From an uncultured Mycolicibacterium sp. (GTDB lineage: Bacteria > Actinomycetota > Actinomycetes > Mycobacteriales > Mycobacteriaceae), in NCBI RefSeq assembly GCF_937941905.1, contig NZ_CALDGS010000090.1, positions 1 to 40,804 of the forward strand: a stretch of 40,804 nt of DNA. Direction: 5' to 3'. The notes beneath the pieces were generated by a model that ran no database searches, was not told the origin of the DNA, and saw only the letters and a program-made list of their open reading frames with translations. Position numbers and translations under genes: made by a program. Shown piece by piece: positions 31,305 through 39,801 of the stretch; within the stretch, counting starts at the first letter, position 1; the number at the start of each line of letters is the position of its first letter.

Positions 31305-32740
31305 CACGCGGCGGCCTTGGTGCTCACCGGCGCGATCCGCCCCACCGCGTCGGTGTGTTGTTCCAGGGCGTAGCCGACGCGCAGGATCTGCGGTTCGGCG
31401 AACGGTTTGCCGATGATCTGCACTCCGACCGGCAGGCCGTCGTCGGTGAACCCGGCCGGAACCGAAAGCGAAGGCAGTCCGGTCACGTTCGCCGGCGCGG
31501 AGTAGCGCACATAGGCGTTGGTCGCAGACTCGGCGGTACCGTCCGGCCAGCGCACGAACGGGTCCGTGCGCAGCGACGGTCCGGCGACCAGGGTCGGGGC
31601 CAGCAGCACATCGATGTCGTCGAACATGTCCCGCCAGGCTGCCTGGATTAGGGTGCGCATCCGCAGGCCGTTGATGTAGTCGGTGGCCGGCTGCGCCGCA
31701 CCGGCCTCCAGCAGGGTACGGGTTTCGTCGGTGAACAACTCCGGGGCGTTGCACATCCGGTCTTTGTGGTACGCGGCGGCCTCCGGCATCAGGATGGCCC
31801 ACTCGGTCGCCAGGATATGGTCGGTCATCGGGACGGTGACCTCGACGAGTTCGGCGCCGAGCCCCTGCAGGGTGGTCGCGGCGGCGGCGGCCGCGGCGGC
31901 GTTGGCCGGCTCGAGGCGTTCGGTGTAGTAGTTGGCGGGGATGCCGATCCGCAGCCCGGCGACGCCGCCGTCGATCCCGGCGGCCATGTCCGGTACCGGG
32001 ACGTCGGCGGTGGCCGGGTCGCGCCGGTCGTAGCCCGACATGGCCGTCATCACCAGGGCGGCGTCGACCACGTTGCGGGTCAACGGTCCGACATGGTCCA
32101 GCGACCAGGACAGCGAGGCCACTCCGACCCGGGAGGCCCGCCCGTAGGTGGGCTTGAGCCCGACCGTGCCGCACAGCGCCGCCGGGATGCGGATGGAGCC
32201 GCCGGTGTCGCTGCCGAGGGCGACGTGGACCACCCCGGCGCCGACCGCCGCCCCCGACCCGCCGCTGGACCCACCCGGGGTGCGGTCCGGAGCCCACGGG
32301 TTGCCGGTGGTGGGTGTGGTCGCGCCGTAGGCGAATTCGTGGGTGTGGGTCTTGCCGATCAGGATCATCCCGGCGGCATAGAGCTTGGCGACCGCCGCCG
32401 AGTCGGTGTCGGGCACCCGGTCGGCCCACTGGGCCGAGCTGGAGGTGGTGGCCACCCCGGCGGTGTCGTAGAGGTCCTTGACCCCCATCGGAATCCCGTG
32501 CAGGGGTCCGCGGTAGTTCCCGGCGGCGATCTCCTGCTCGGCGGCGCGGGCCTGCTCGAGCGCGAGTTCGGGGGTGGTGGTGGCGAAGGCGTTGAGGACG
32601 GGTTCGGTCTCCTCCAGTCGGGTCAGCGCCGACTCGGTGACCTCGACCGGCGACACCTCGCGGGTCCGGATCTTCTCGGCGACCTCGGTCAGGGACAGTT
32701 CGTAGAGTTGCACGGCAGCGACCTTTCGTCGGTATGTCAT
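31304..32740 (-). CDS. Amidase signature family hydrolase (AtzE/GatA-like), second copy
   Basis: 478 residues from the ATG overlapping the small upstream gene (ATGA); a GTG at 32713 with its own GAAAGG would remove nine residues and is equally plausible. The Ser-cisSer-Lys triad is complete: Lys88 in GIPMGVKDLYDTAG, Ser158 in TPGGSSGGS and Ser182 in GSDTGGSIRIPAALCG. The family hydrolyses amide bonds of very varied compounds. The adjacent AtzG-like gene and the downstream urease genes point to a small nitrogen compound, such as a carboxybiuret-, allophanate- or ureido-type amide. That substrate idea is inference; no C-terminal allophanate hydrolase domain is present. Confidence 0.9.
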   Translation of the reverse strand: MTYRRKVAAVQLYELSLTEVAEKIRTREVSPVEVTESALTRLEETEPVLNAFATTTPELALEQARAAEQEIAAGNYRGPLHGIPMGVKDLYDTAGVATTSSSAQWADRVPDTDSAAVAKLYAAGMILIGKTHTHEFAYGATTPTTGNPWAPDRTPGGSSGGSGAAVGAGVVHVALGSDTGGSIRIPAALCGTVGLKPTYGRASRVGVASLSWSLDHVGPLTRNVVDAALVMTAMSGYDRRDPATADVPVPDMAAGIDGGVAGLRIGIPANYYTERLEPANAAAAAAAATTLQGLGAELVEVTVPMTDHILATEWAILMPEAAAYHKDRMCNAPELFTDETRTLLEAGAAQPATDYINGLRMRTLIQAAWRDMFDDIDVLLAPTLVAGPSLRTDPFVRWPDGTAESATNAYVRYSAPANVTGLPSLSVPAGFTDDGLPVGVQIIGKPFAEPQILRVGYALEQHTDAVGRIAPVSTKAAA

Positions 32741-32934
32741 TCCCAGCGGGCGTTGAAGCCGACCGCGGGCACGGTTTCGCCCAGGTCGACGGCGGAGACC
32801 GAGCGGATCAGCGCCAGGGTCGACGCGTAGTCGTCGTAGTTGGCCGCAAGCCGGTCTCCGCTCAGCGGCAGCCCGACGTAGCCGAACACGACGTCGAGCT
32901 GTTGTTGGTCGGGTTGGAATGGGTTGTCGGGCAT
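32737..32934 (-). CDS. Small AtzG/GatC-like protein (DUF4089-type)
   Basis: A 65-residue protein with a good ribosome-binding site (GAGGAG, 7 nt before the ATG), 15 bp after one amidase and overlapping the other by 4 bp. The pattern, a short helix (DVVFGYVGLPLSGDRLAANYDDYASTL) followed by a hydrophobic segment and an end rich in Pro/Phe (ETVPAVGFNARWE), resembles AtzG, the small GatC-like subunit that binds and stabilises the amidase AtzE in cyanuric acid degradation. By analogy it would wrap around one or both amidases. The resemblance is one of length, helix spacing and C-terminal motif, so family membership should be treated as probable, not certain. Confidence 0.7.
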   Translation of the reverse strand: MPDNPFQPDQQQLDVVFGYVGLPLSGDRLAANYDDYASTLALIRSVSAVDLGETVPAVGFNARWE

Positions 32935-32949
32935 TTGCTCTCCTCGGTT

Positions 32950-34305
32950 TCACAGCGGTGGTGGGACGTTGACGACAGCGGCGATCTCCTCGAAGGCACG
33001 TCCGGCGCCCAGCACGGTGGCGTCGGCGCCGGGCGGCCCCATCAGTTGCAGCCCGATCGGCAGCCCGTCGCTGCCGAACCCGGCCGGAACGGTGAGGGCA
33101 GGCATGCCGGTCACGTTGGCGGGGACGGTCAGCGCGTTGAGGCCGTGCAGCAGCGACACGGGCTGCCCGCCCAGGGGTACCTCGTCGGTGCCGACCGGCG
33201 GCGCGGTCATCGCGGTCGTCGGGGTGGCGAGCAGGTCGACCGCACCGAACACCTCTCGCATGCCGGCGATCACCGCCTGTCGGTCCCCCAGCGCGGCCAG
33301 GTACTCGACTCCGGTGTAGCGGGCCCCCTTGTCCAGTGCCGCGCGCACGTCGGCGCCGAAGGCCCGCGGATCGGTGTCGGGCTGTGCGGCGTGCCAGGCG
33401 GCGGCCTCCACCCCGGCCACCACGTCGACGATGTGCGGGCACAGCTCGACGTCGGGGAAGTCAACCGGTCGGATGCGGGCGCCGGCCCGTTCCAGCATGC
33501 CGACGGCGGCCTCGAAGCCGGCGGCGACGTCGGCGGTGAGGCGGTCACAGAAATAGCGTTCGGCCACCCCGATCGTCAATCCGGCCAGGCCGCGGTCGAA
33601 TTCGGCCCGCAGGCCGTCGACGCCGGCCATGGCCTCCAGGAGCGCGACGGTGTCGTCGACGGTGCGGCCGAGCGGACCGGCATGGTCGAGGGTGAAGCTC
33701 AGTTCGCTGATGCCGCGCCGGTCGAGTAGGCCGAAGGTGGGTTTGTGCCCGGTGACCCCGCACAGCGCCGCCGGGATGCGGATCGAACCGCCGGTGTCGG
33801 TGCCCACCCCGCCGGTGACCACCCGCGCCGCGACGGCCGCGCCGGTGCCCCCGCTCGATCCGCCGGGGACGCGGTCGGTCGACCACGGGTTGCGGGTCGG
33901 CGGAGTGGCGACACCGAAGGCGTACTCATGGGTGGTGGCCTTGCCGAGGACGACGGCACCGGCCGCGCGCAGCCGCCGCACCACGGTGGCGTCCGCGGTG
34001 GCGACGCGGTCCGGTGTCCCGGCCGACCCGTTCCCGGTGCGGTGCCCGGCGACGTCGCAGATGTCCTTGACCACGATCGGAATTCCGGCCAGCGGCCCGG
34101 GGTGGCCGCGGCGCTGCCGGGCGGTGGTGCGGGCTTCGGCGGCAAAGATCTCCGCGAAGGCCCGGATCCGGTGTTCGACGGCGTCGATGCGGTCGAGGGC
34201 CGCCTCGACGAGGTCGACGGGATCGACTGTGCCGGCTTCGATCGCTGCCCGCAGGGTCGGGATGGTGCCGGCACGGATCGCGTTCGTCATGGCTGTCCGG
34301 GTCAT
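32950..34305 (-). CDS. Amidase signature family hydrolase (AtzE/GatA-like), first copy
   Basis: 451 residues. Triad residues are Lys80 (GIPIVVKDICDVAG), Ser150 (VPGGSSGGTG) and Ser174 (GTDTGGSIRIPAALCG), all intact. It is paralogous to the other amidase of the operon but clearly different in the C-terminal substrate region (residues 220-400), so the two may act on successive amides or form different complexes. Start ATG 34305 or ATG 34290. It lies 10 bp after the ABC ATPase gene and 15 bp before the AtzG-like gene. Confidence 0.9.
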   Translation of the reverse strand: MTRTAMTNAIRAGTIPTLRAAIEAGTVDPVDLVEAALDRIDAVEHRIRAFAEIFAAEARTTARQRRGHPGPLAGIPIVVKDICDVAGHRTGNGSAGTPDRVATADATVVRRLRAAGAVVLGKATTHEYAFGVATPPTRNPWSTDRVPGGSSGGTGAAVAARVVTGGVGTDTGGSIRIPAALCGVTGHKPTFGLLDRRGISELSFTLDHAGPLGRTVDDTVALLEAMAGVDGLRAEFDRGLAGLTIGVAERYFCDRLTADVAAGFEAAVGMLERAGARIRPVDFPDVELCPHIVDVVAGVEAAAWHAAQPDTDPRAFGADVRAALDKGARYTGVEYLAALGDRQAVIAGMREVFGAVDLLATPTTAMTAPPVGTDEVPLGGQPVSLLHGLNALTVPANVTGMPALTVPAGFGSDGLPIGLQLMGPPGADATVLGAGRAFEEIAAVVNVPPPL

Positions 34306-34315
34306 GGTCGTCCGA

Positions 34316-35122
34316 TCACCGCCCGGTCGGCAGGGCCGGCTCGAGCACGGCGTCGACGAGCTTTCGGGTGATGTCGGTGGCCGGGGTGCGCAAAATGTCG
34401 TCGACCGGCCCGTACTCCACGAGGCGGCCGCGGTCGAGCACCCCCGCGGTCGAGCACATGTGCTCGACCAGGGCGAGATTGTGCGTGATCAGCAACATGG
34501 TGAGTCGGCGCTCCTGCTGAATGTCCTTGAGCAGGTTGAGGATCTGCGCCTGCACCGACACGTCGAGCGCGGCGGTCGGTTCGTCGAGGACGACGAACTG
34601 CGGGTCGGTGATCAGGGCGCGCGCGATGCCGAGGCGTTGCCGCTGACCGCCGGAGAACTCGTGGATGTAGCGGTCGTAGTGGGACGCCGCCAACCCCACC
34701 CGGCCCAGCAGTTCCACCACCAGCCGCCGCGCCTCGGTACCAGAGGCGATCCGGAACAGCTTGAGCGGGTACGCGATCTGCTCGCCGACGCTGCGGCGCG
34801 GGTTGAACGCCGACCCGGAGTCCTGGAAGACGATCTGCATGTCGCGGCGGTAGCGGCGCAGATCGAGGTCCGACAGCCCCACCAATTCGTTGCCGTCGAA
34901 GGTCACCGACCCGCTGGTCGGCTTCTCCAGTGCCAGCACCATGCGGCCGGTCGTGGTCTTGCCGGAGCCGGACTCCCCGATCAGGCCGAAGGTCTCGCCG
35001 CGGCCGATGTCGAAGCTGACGGAGTCGACCGCGGTGAAGGTGCCGCGCCGCCCGTCGGCCCCGCGGACCGGGAACACCTTGGTGAGGTTCCGGACCCGAA
35101 TGAGCGGTTCGCTACGCGACAT
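34316..35122 (-). CDS. ABC transporter ATPase, oligopeptide/nickel type (DppF/OppF-like)
   Basis: 268 residues with complete ATPase motifs: Walker A GESGSGKTT, Q-loop IVFQDSGSAFNPRRSV (the FNPR motif typical of the OppF/DppF branch), signature FSGGQRQRLGIARAL and Walker B FVVLDEPTAALDVSVQAQ with an H-loop in LLITHNLALV. It pairs with the DppD-like ATPase, whose stop overlaps its start by 11 bp, to energise import through the two permeases. Confidence 0.93.
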   Translation of the reverse strand: MSRSEPLIRVRNLTKVFPVRGADGRRGTFTAVDSVSFDIGRGETFGLIGESGSGKTTTGRMVLALEKPTSGSVTFDGNELVGLSDLDLRRYRRDMQIVFQDSGSAFNPRRSVGEQIAYPLKLFRIASGTEARRLVVELLGRVGLAASHYDRYIHEFSGGQRQRLGIARALITDPQFVVLDEPTAALDVSVQAQILNLLKDIQQERRLTMLLITHNLALVEHMCSTAGVLDRGRLVEYGPVDDILRTPATDITRKLVDAVLEPALPTGR

Positions 35123-35996
35123 CGGCCTCCACCCTTTCGGCTCCGTCCCGGAACTCGAACAGCCGGCGCTGCGCCCGCGGTACCGCCCGGGCGGCCTCGT
35201 CGAGGTGCAGCCGTGGCACCGCGCGCATCAGGCCCTGGGTGTAGGGGTGGCGCGGCCGGTTGAGCACCTCCTCGGTGCTGCCGGTCTCGACCACCTCGCC
35301 GCGGCGCATGACGGCGACCCGGTCGCACACATGGGCGACCACCCCGAAGTCGTGGGTCACCAGCAGGATCGAGGTGCCGAGCCGGGCGTTGATGTCCAGC
35401 AGCAGGTCGAGGATCTGCTTCTGCACGGTGGCGTCCAGCGCCGTGGTGGGCTCGTCGGCCAGCAGCAGCTCGGGTCGGCACGACAGCGCGATGGCGATCA
35501 CCACCCGCTGCCGCTGGCCACCGGACAGCTCGTGCGGATAGCACCGCATCCGCCGTGCGGGCTCGGGCAGCCCGACGAGTTCGAGGGCCTCCAGTGCCTT
35601 GTCCCGGGCGGTGGCGCGGTCGACCCGTTGGTGCAGCCGGATCACCTCCACGAGCTGTGCACCGATGGTGAAGGACGGGTCGAGGGCGGTCAGCGCGTTC
35701 TGCGACACCATCCCGATGTGCGAGCCGCGAATGGCGCGCATCTGCCTTTCGGTCTTGTCCAGCAGGTTCTCGCCGCGGAAGCGGATCTCGCCGACGGTGA
35801 TCCGGGCTCTCGGATCGAGCAGGCGCAGCACCGCCAGCGAGGTGACCGACTTGCCCGAACCGGACTCGCCGACGAGCCCGACAACGGCGCCCTCCGGAAC
35901 CGTCAGGCTGACCCCCCGGACGGCGTGTACCACCCCGGTGTCGGTGTAGAAGTCGACGGAGAGGTTCGTCACCTCAAGGGCATTGGTGGTGTTCAT
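35112..35996 (-). CDS. ABC transporter ATPase, oligopeptide/nickel type (DppD/OppD-like)
   Basis: 294 residues. Walker A GESGSGKSV, Q-loop GMVSQNALTALDPSFTIG, signature LSGGQRQRVVIAIAL, Walker B LLLADEPTTALDATVQ and H-loop LLVTHDFGVVAHVCD are all present. The C-terminal end (HPYTQGLMRAVPRL) is the extension typical of Opp/Dpp ATPases, but the Cys-rich iron-sulfur motif seen in some members is absent. Its ATG overlaps the permease stop (ATGA). Confidence 0.93.
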   Translation of the reverse strand: MNTTNALEVTNLSVDFYTDTGVVHAVRGVSLTVPEGAVVGLVGESGSGKSVTSLAVLRLLDPRARITVGEIRFRGENLLDKTERQMRAIRGSHIGMVSQNALTALDPSFTIGAQLVEVIRLHQRVDRATARDKALEALELVGLPEPARRMRCYPHELSGGQRQRVVIAIALSCRPELLLADEPTTALDATVQKQILDLLLDINARLGTSILLVTHDFGVVAHVCDRVAVMRRGEVVETGSTEEVLNRPRHPYTQGLMRAVPRLHLDEAARAVPRAQRRLFEFRDGAERVEADVA

Positions 35997-36958
35997 CGGC
36001 GGGCCTGCTTTCTCGGGTCGAGGGCGTCGCGGATGCCGTCACCGACCAGGCTGAAGGCGAGCGAGACGACAAGGATGAGCAGGCCGGGGATGGTGGCGAC
36101 GTGGTAGACGCCCTCCAGCAGCACGTTCTTGCCGTCGGCGGTCATGATGCCCCAGTCGGGCGTGGGTGGGATGACACCGACGCCGAGGAAGCTCAGCCCA
36201 CTGGCGACGACGATCATCAGCCCGCACAGCGTGGTCGCATAGACCAGCAGCGGCACCACCACGTTGGGCAGCAGTTCCCGGAACATCAGCTGCAACGGGT
36301 TGACGCCGTAGGCCCGGGCCGCCTCGACGTAGCCCTTGGCGGCTTCCTGCATGGTGGCGGTGCAGGCGACGCGGGCCATGTACGGAATCAGCGTGACGCC
36401 GATGGCGAGCATGACATTGCCGAGCCCGGAGCCCAGCACCGCCGACAGCGCGATCGCCAGCAGCACGAGCGGGAACGCGAACAGCACGTCGAGCACCCGC
36501 ATGAGGACCTCGCCGCTGCGGCTGCGCCGGAACCCGGCGAACAACCCGATCAGCAGCGCGACCGGGAACACCGCCGCCACCGGCACCACCGCGACCAGCA
36601 GCGAGTTGCGCCCGCCGTACAGCAGCCGGGTCCAGATGTCGCGTCCCTGCCCGTCCAGCCCGAGCGGATGCCCCGGGGTGCCGATGCCGGCGAGTCGGTT
36701 GACCGGGTCGCCGGCGACCGGGCTGTACGGGGTCAGCAGCGGCGCGCAGAGCGCCGCCAGCGCGACCAGGATCAGCACCGCCAGCGCCGCCACCGCCACC
36801 CGGTCGTGGGCGAACGCTCGGGCGGCCATGCGCCACTGGGTGTTCGGCGTTTCGGCCCGGACGTCGAGCCCGGCCGGGCCGTGGGATGCGGCGCGGCGTT
36901 GGGGCAGGATCGCCCGACCGGCGGCGACCACGTCGCTGACGACGCTCACCGCGACCAC
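35993..36958 (-). CDS. ABC transporter permease, oligopeptide/nickel type (DppC/OppC-like)
   Basis: 321 residues with six hydrophobic helices after a long cytosolic N-terminus. LGLDGQGRDIWTRLLYGGRNSLLVA is the DppC-type motif before TM2, and EAARAYGVNPLQLMFRELLPNVV is the EAA loop that contacts the ATPases. The GTG start lies 43 bp after the DppB-like stop; no better in-frame start was seen. A 19-codon open frame (36946-37005) bridges that gap and overlaps both neighbours, so translational coupling or a frameshifted N-terminus is possible. Confidence 0.88.
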   Translation of the reverse strand: MVAVSVVSDVVAAGRAILPQRRAASHGPAGLDVRAETPNTQWRMAARAFAHDRVAVAALAVLILVALAALCAPLLTPYSPVAGDPVNRLAGIGTPGHPLGLDGQGRDIWTRLLYGGRNSLLVAVVPVAAVFPVALLIGLFAGFRRSRSGEVLMRVLDVLFAFPLVLLAIALSAVLGSGLGNVMLAIGVTLIPYMARVACTATMQEAAKGYVEAARAYGVNPLQLMFRELLPNVVVPLLVYATTLCGLMIVVASGLSFLGVGVIPPTPDWGIMTADGKNVLLEGVYHVATIPGLLILVVSLAFSLVGDGIRDALDPRKQARR

Positions 36959-37001
36959 CCCATTCGGGTCGTCCGGGATTGTGCCTGCACGCGTTGAGTT
37001 C

Positions 37002-37961
37002 TCATGCGCCGACCTTCCTTCTGGTCCGGGGATCGAGCAGGCCGACCGCGGTGTCGGCGAACAGGTTGATGAGCACGAACGCCAGCGCGATGAACAGCAC
37101 CCCGGCCTGTACGACGGGGATGTCGCGCTGGCTGATGGAGATGTAGAGCTGCTGGCCGAGGCCGGGCCAGCCGAACACCACCTCGACGAACACCACGCCG
37201 CCGAGCAGGTAGCCCACCTGCAGGCCGACGATGTTGACGATCGGCGGCAGTGCGTTGCGCAACGCGTGGCGCCACAGCACGTTCGCCGTCGACAGCCCCG
37301 AGGCGCGCAGCGTTCGGATGTAGTCCTGTTGCAGGACCTCGATCATGACGCCGCGGGTCATCCGGGCGATCACCGCCAGCGGCACCAGGGCCGCGGCGAT
37401 CGCCGGCAGCACGAGGTGGGCCAGCAGATCGGCGACGCCACCCGGGAATCTGGGGTTGTACATGCCCGAGGTGGGCAGCCACCGCAGCCCGACGGCGAAG
37501 ACGCCGATCAGCAGCAGCCCGAACCAGTACACCGGCACACTGGCACCGGCCATCGAGGCGAACATGGCGAACCGGTCGAACAGGCTGTACTGCCGGTAGG
37601 CGGCCACCACGCCCAGCGGTATCGCGACGACCAGGCACAGCAGCAGCGCGGCGCCGGTGAGGATCAAGGTGTTGGCGAAGCGCGGCAGCATGATGTCGGT
37701 GACCGGCGCATTGACCGTCAGCGAGCGGCCGAGGTCGCCGCGCAGCAGCCCGCCCAGATAGTCCAGGAACTGGACCGGCAGCGGGCGGTCCAGGCCGAGT
37801 TCGGCGCGCAGCGCGGTGACGGCCTCCTTGGTCGCCCCGGCACCCAGGATGGTGACTGCGGGGTCGCCGGGCACCAGCTGCAGCAGCAGGAAGACGATCA
37901 GGCTCACGCCGAGCAGCACCGCCAGTGTGGACAGCAGTCGAGTCGCGATCACCCGGGTCAT
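37002..37961 (-). CDS. ABC transporter permease, oligopeptide/nickel type (DppB/OppB-like)
   Basis: 319 residues. The N-terminus MTRVIATRLLSTLAVLLGVSLIVFLLLQLVPGDP, broken over residues 1-34, is the classical DppB start with TM1 and the PGDP motif. The EAA-like loop DYIRTLRASGLSTANVLWRHALRNALPP is conserved, and YWFGLLLIGVFAVGLRWLPTSG is the family periplasmic segment. Its ATG overlaps the binding-protein stop by 4 bp. Confidence 0.93.
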   Translation of the reverse strand: MTRVIATRLLSTLAVLLGVSLIVFLLLQLVPGDPAVTILGAGATKEAVTALRAELGLDRPLPVQFLDYLGGLLRGDLGRSLTVNAPVTDIMLPRFANTLILTGAALLLCLVVAIPLGVVAAYRQYSLFDRFAMFASMAGASVPVYWFGLLLIGVFAVGLRWLPTSGMYNPRFPGGVADLLAHLVLPAIAAALVPLAVIARMTRGVMIEVLQQDYIRTLRASGLSTANVLWRHALRNALPPIVNIVGLQVGYLLGGVVFVEVVFGWPGLGQQLYISISQRDIPVVQAGVLFIALAFVLINLFADTAVGLLDPRTRRKVGA

Positions 37962-39586
37962 TGCTCGAGCCTCACTCCGGTCAGGTCGTACCATTCCTCG
38001 CTCGCCGAGACGAAGCCGCGCACGTACGGCGCCAGCACGTACGGCGCCTTGTCGTTGACGATCGGCGCGAGTGCGTCGTCCTCGCTGACGATGTTGTTGG
38101 CGATGCGCCACCACTTCTCGGCGTCCTCGGCGCTGACCGCGGTGATCGCCCGGTGCATGGCCGCGTCCAACTCCGGGTTGCCGTAGTAGCCGGTGTTGGG
38201 ACCGCTGGGCGCCTGCAGATCCGACGAGGTGACGATGTAGAGCCAGTAGGGGCTCGTCATCCCCCACGACATCTGCACCAGGCCCACCCCGTCCTGGGCG
38301 CCGCGCGCCCACACGCCGAGGTAGGAGATCCATTCCTGGGCTTGGATGTTCACCTTGATGCCGATTTCGGCCAGGTTCTGCTGGATGTATTCGGCCATCT
38401 GTGTGGGCATGATCTGCCCCGAGCCGTCGGTGGAGGTGATCAACGTGGTTTCGAACCCGTCGGCGAGCCCGACCGACGCCAGCAGCCGCTTGGCCTCCGC
38501 GACATTGCGCGCGAACAGGTCCTTGCGTTCCACATACCCGCCGGCCGACATGGCCTGCACGCCCCAGGCCGGCAGCACCGAGCCGCGCAGCAGGTCCCGG
38601 GCCATGCCCTCGCGATCGATGGCGAGGTTGATCGCCCGCCGCACCTGCGGAATGGACATGTACCGGTCGCGCATGTTGAACGACAGGTACCAGGTGTGCG
38701 GCGGAACCCCTTCGGACAGCTGATATCCCTCGGCGACGAGATTGTCTATGCTGTCTGGGTTGGGCACGGCGATGATGTCGACGTCGCCGCTGCGCAGCGC
38801 GGCGGTGCGGGCCGAGGGGTCGGGCAGCGGGCGGAACACCACACCGTCGATGGCGGGCTTGTCCCCCCAGTAGTCGTCGTTGCGGACCAGGTCGATCCGC
38901 TCGCCGCGGATGCGTTCGCGGAACTTGAACGGCCCGGTGCCCACCGGGTGGTCGGCGACGTCGTCGCCGTAGGTCTGCAACGCAGTCGGGCTCATGATGG
39001 CCGCCGACCCGCTGCCGCCCTGGGCGAGCATCCGCAGGAACTCCGAGAAGGGTTGGGAAAGACGGACCTTGAGGGTGTGATCGGCAACCACCTCGACGTC
39101 CTCGACGAACTTCCACACGAAGGTGGTCTGGCCGGCGGCGCGCGGCGAGTAGTACGGGAAGTTCTTGTCCCACATCCGGCGGATGTTGAACTCGACCGCG
39201 TGCGCGTCCAGTGGGGTGCCGTCGTGGAACCGTACGCCGCGGCGGATGTGGAAGGTGTACTCCCGTCCGTCCGGTGAGACCTGCCAACGCTCGGCCAGCG
39301 CAGGTTTGAGCGGCGGGACGATGGCCTCGGCCGAGGGGATGGCGAGGTTCTCGTCGACCAGCGGTTCGAAGATCTGGCGGTTGATCCGCCAGGTGACCCA
39401 CCCGCCCGCCACATGCGGGTCGAGGATGTCGGCTTCGGATTCGATGGCGATGACGAGGATGTTGCCGGTGTGGACCGGCCCCCGCCCGCAGCCGGCGAGC
39501 GCGATCACCGCGAGCACCGTCACGACACACGCCGCCATCAGCCGCCGGAGGGGGCGCCGGGGCGGCGCGCCGGGGGCGTCCGTCAT
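37958..39586 (-). CDS. ABC transporter substrate-binding lipoprotein, peptide/nickel family (SBP_bac_5)
   Basis: 542 residues. A signal peptide ends in a lipobox (ALAGC, Cys33), so it should be a membrane-anchored lipoprotein. The family landmarks are LVIAIESEADILDPHVAGG, LAERWQVSPDGREYTFHIRRGVRF, HPVGTGPFKF and MRDRYMSIPQVRRAINLAIDRE. Cluster-C binding proteins take up peptides, nickel complexes, opines or other polar compounds. With urease and amidases downstream, the ligand could be an amide/ureido nitrogen source or a nickel chelate; the sequence does not decide. It is the first gene of the operon, behind a GGAGGAA ribosome-binding site. Confidence 0.92.
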   Translation of the reverse strand: MTDAPGAPPRRPLRRLMAACVVTVLAVIALAGCGRGPVHTGNILVIAIESEADILDPHVAGGWVTWRINRQIFEPLVDENLAIPSAEAIVPPLKPALAERWQVSPDGREYTFHIRRGVRFHDGTPLDAHAVEFNIRRMWDKNFPYYSPRAAGQTTFVWKFVEDVEVVADHTLKVRLSQPFSEFLRMLAQGGSGSAAIMSPTALQTYGDDVADHPVGTGPFKFRERIRGERIDLVRNDDYWGDKPAIDGVVFRPLPDPSARTAALRSGDVDIIAVPNPDSIDNLVAEGYQLSEGVPPHTWYLSFNMRDRYMSIPQVRRAINLAIDREGMARDLLRGSVLPAWGVQAMSAGGYVERKDLFARNVAEAKRLLASVGLADGFETTLITSTDGSGQIMPTQMAEYIQQNLAEIGIKVNIQAQEWISYLGVWARGAQDGVGLVQMSWGMTSPYWLYIVTSSDLQAPSGPNTGYYGNPELDAAMHRAITAVSAEDAEKWWRIANNIVSEDDALAPIVNDKAPYVLAPYVRGFVSASEEWYDLTGVRLEQ

Positions 39587-39662
39587 CTGTGTTCCTCCGG
39601 GTTCTTCCCTGCTTGAGGTGGGCCGCGCCCCGGTGCGCGGCCGGTTGGTGGGGTCGATTCAC

Positions 39663-39668
39663 ACGCTA
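39663..39668 (-). promoter_or_regulatory. Possible -10 box of the transporter-amidase-urease operon
   Basis: On the minus strand TAGCGT fits TANNNT. It would place the transcription start near 39656, about 70 nt before the binding-protein ATG. A recognisable -35 is missing; instead the 20-bp dyad lies immediately upstream, as in activator-dependent promoters. Confidence 0.4.
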
Positions 39669-39690
39669 GAGAATCACGGCAGGCCAACTG

Positions 39691-39710
39691 AATACGTCAA
39701 TCGACGTATT
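39691..39710. promoter_or_regulatory. Perfect dyad, probable operator of the LuxR-type regulator
   Basis: AATACGTCAATCGACGTATT has 8-bp perfect arms around a 4-nt spacer. Its centre is near -44.5 from the start predicted by the TAGCGT box, the position at which LuxR-family activators overlap the -35 region. It is AT-richer than its surroundings and lies in the 215-bp gap between the regulator and the first transporter gene. Assignment to this regulator is inferred from position and from the 20-bp size usual for LuxR-type sites. Confidence 0.6.
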
Positions 39711-39801
39711 TCCCGACCCCACACAGATGAACGAAACAACTTGCGCCCGAACAATGATCGCCCCGGCAGCGGGGACGACCGGGACCACGGCAGGCAGATG
39801 T

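Noticed and set aside
31304..32740. Calling the second amidase an allophanate hydrolase
   Set aside because: The C-terminal decarboxylating domain is absent and the nucleophile motif is GGSIRIPAALCG and not the GSGRVPAAFN type of allophanate hydrolases; the general amidase call is safer.
36101..39277. Long plus-strand frames opposite the transporter genes
   Set aside because: They mirror the permease and binding-protein genes, which have full family motifs; the translated products are repetitive Gln/His/Arg-rich sequence.
37958..39586. Naming the binding protein NikA and the transporter a nickel importer
   Set aside because: Peptide, opine and nickel binding proteins share this fold and no nickel-specific signature could be identified; urease context alone does not decide.
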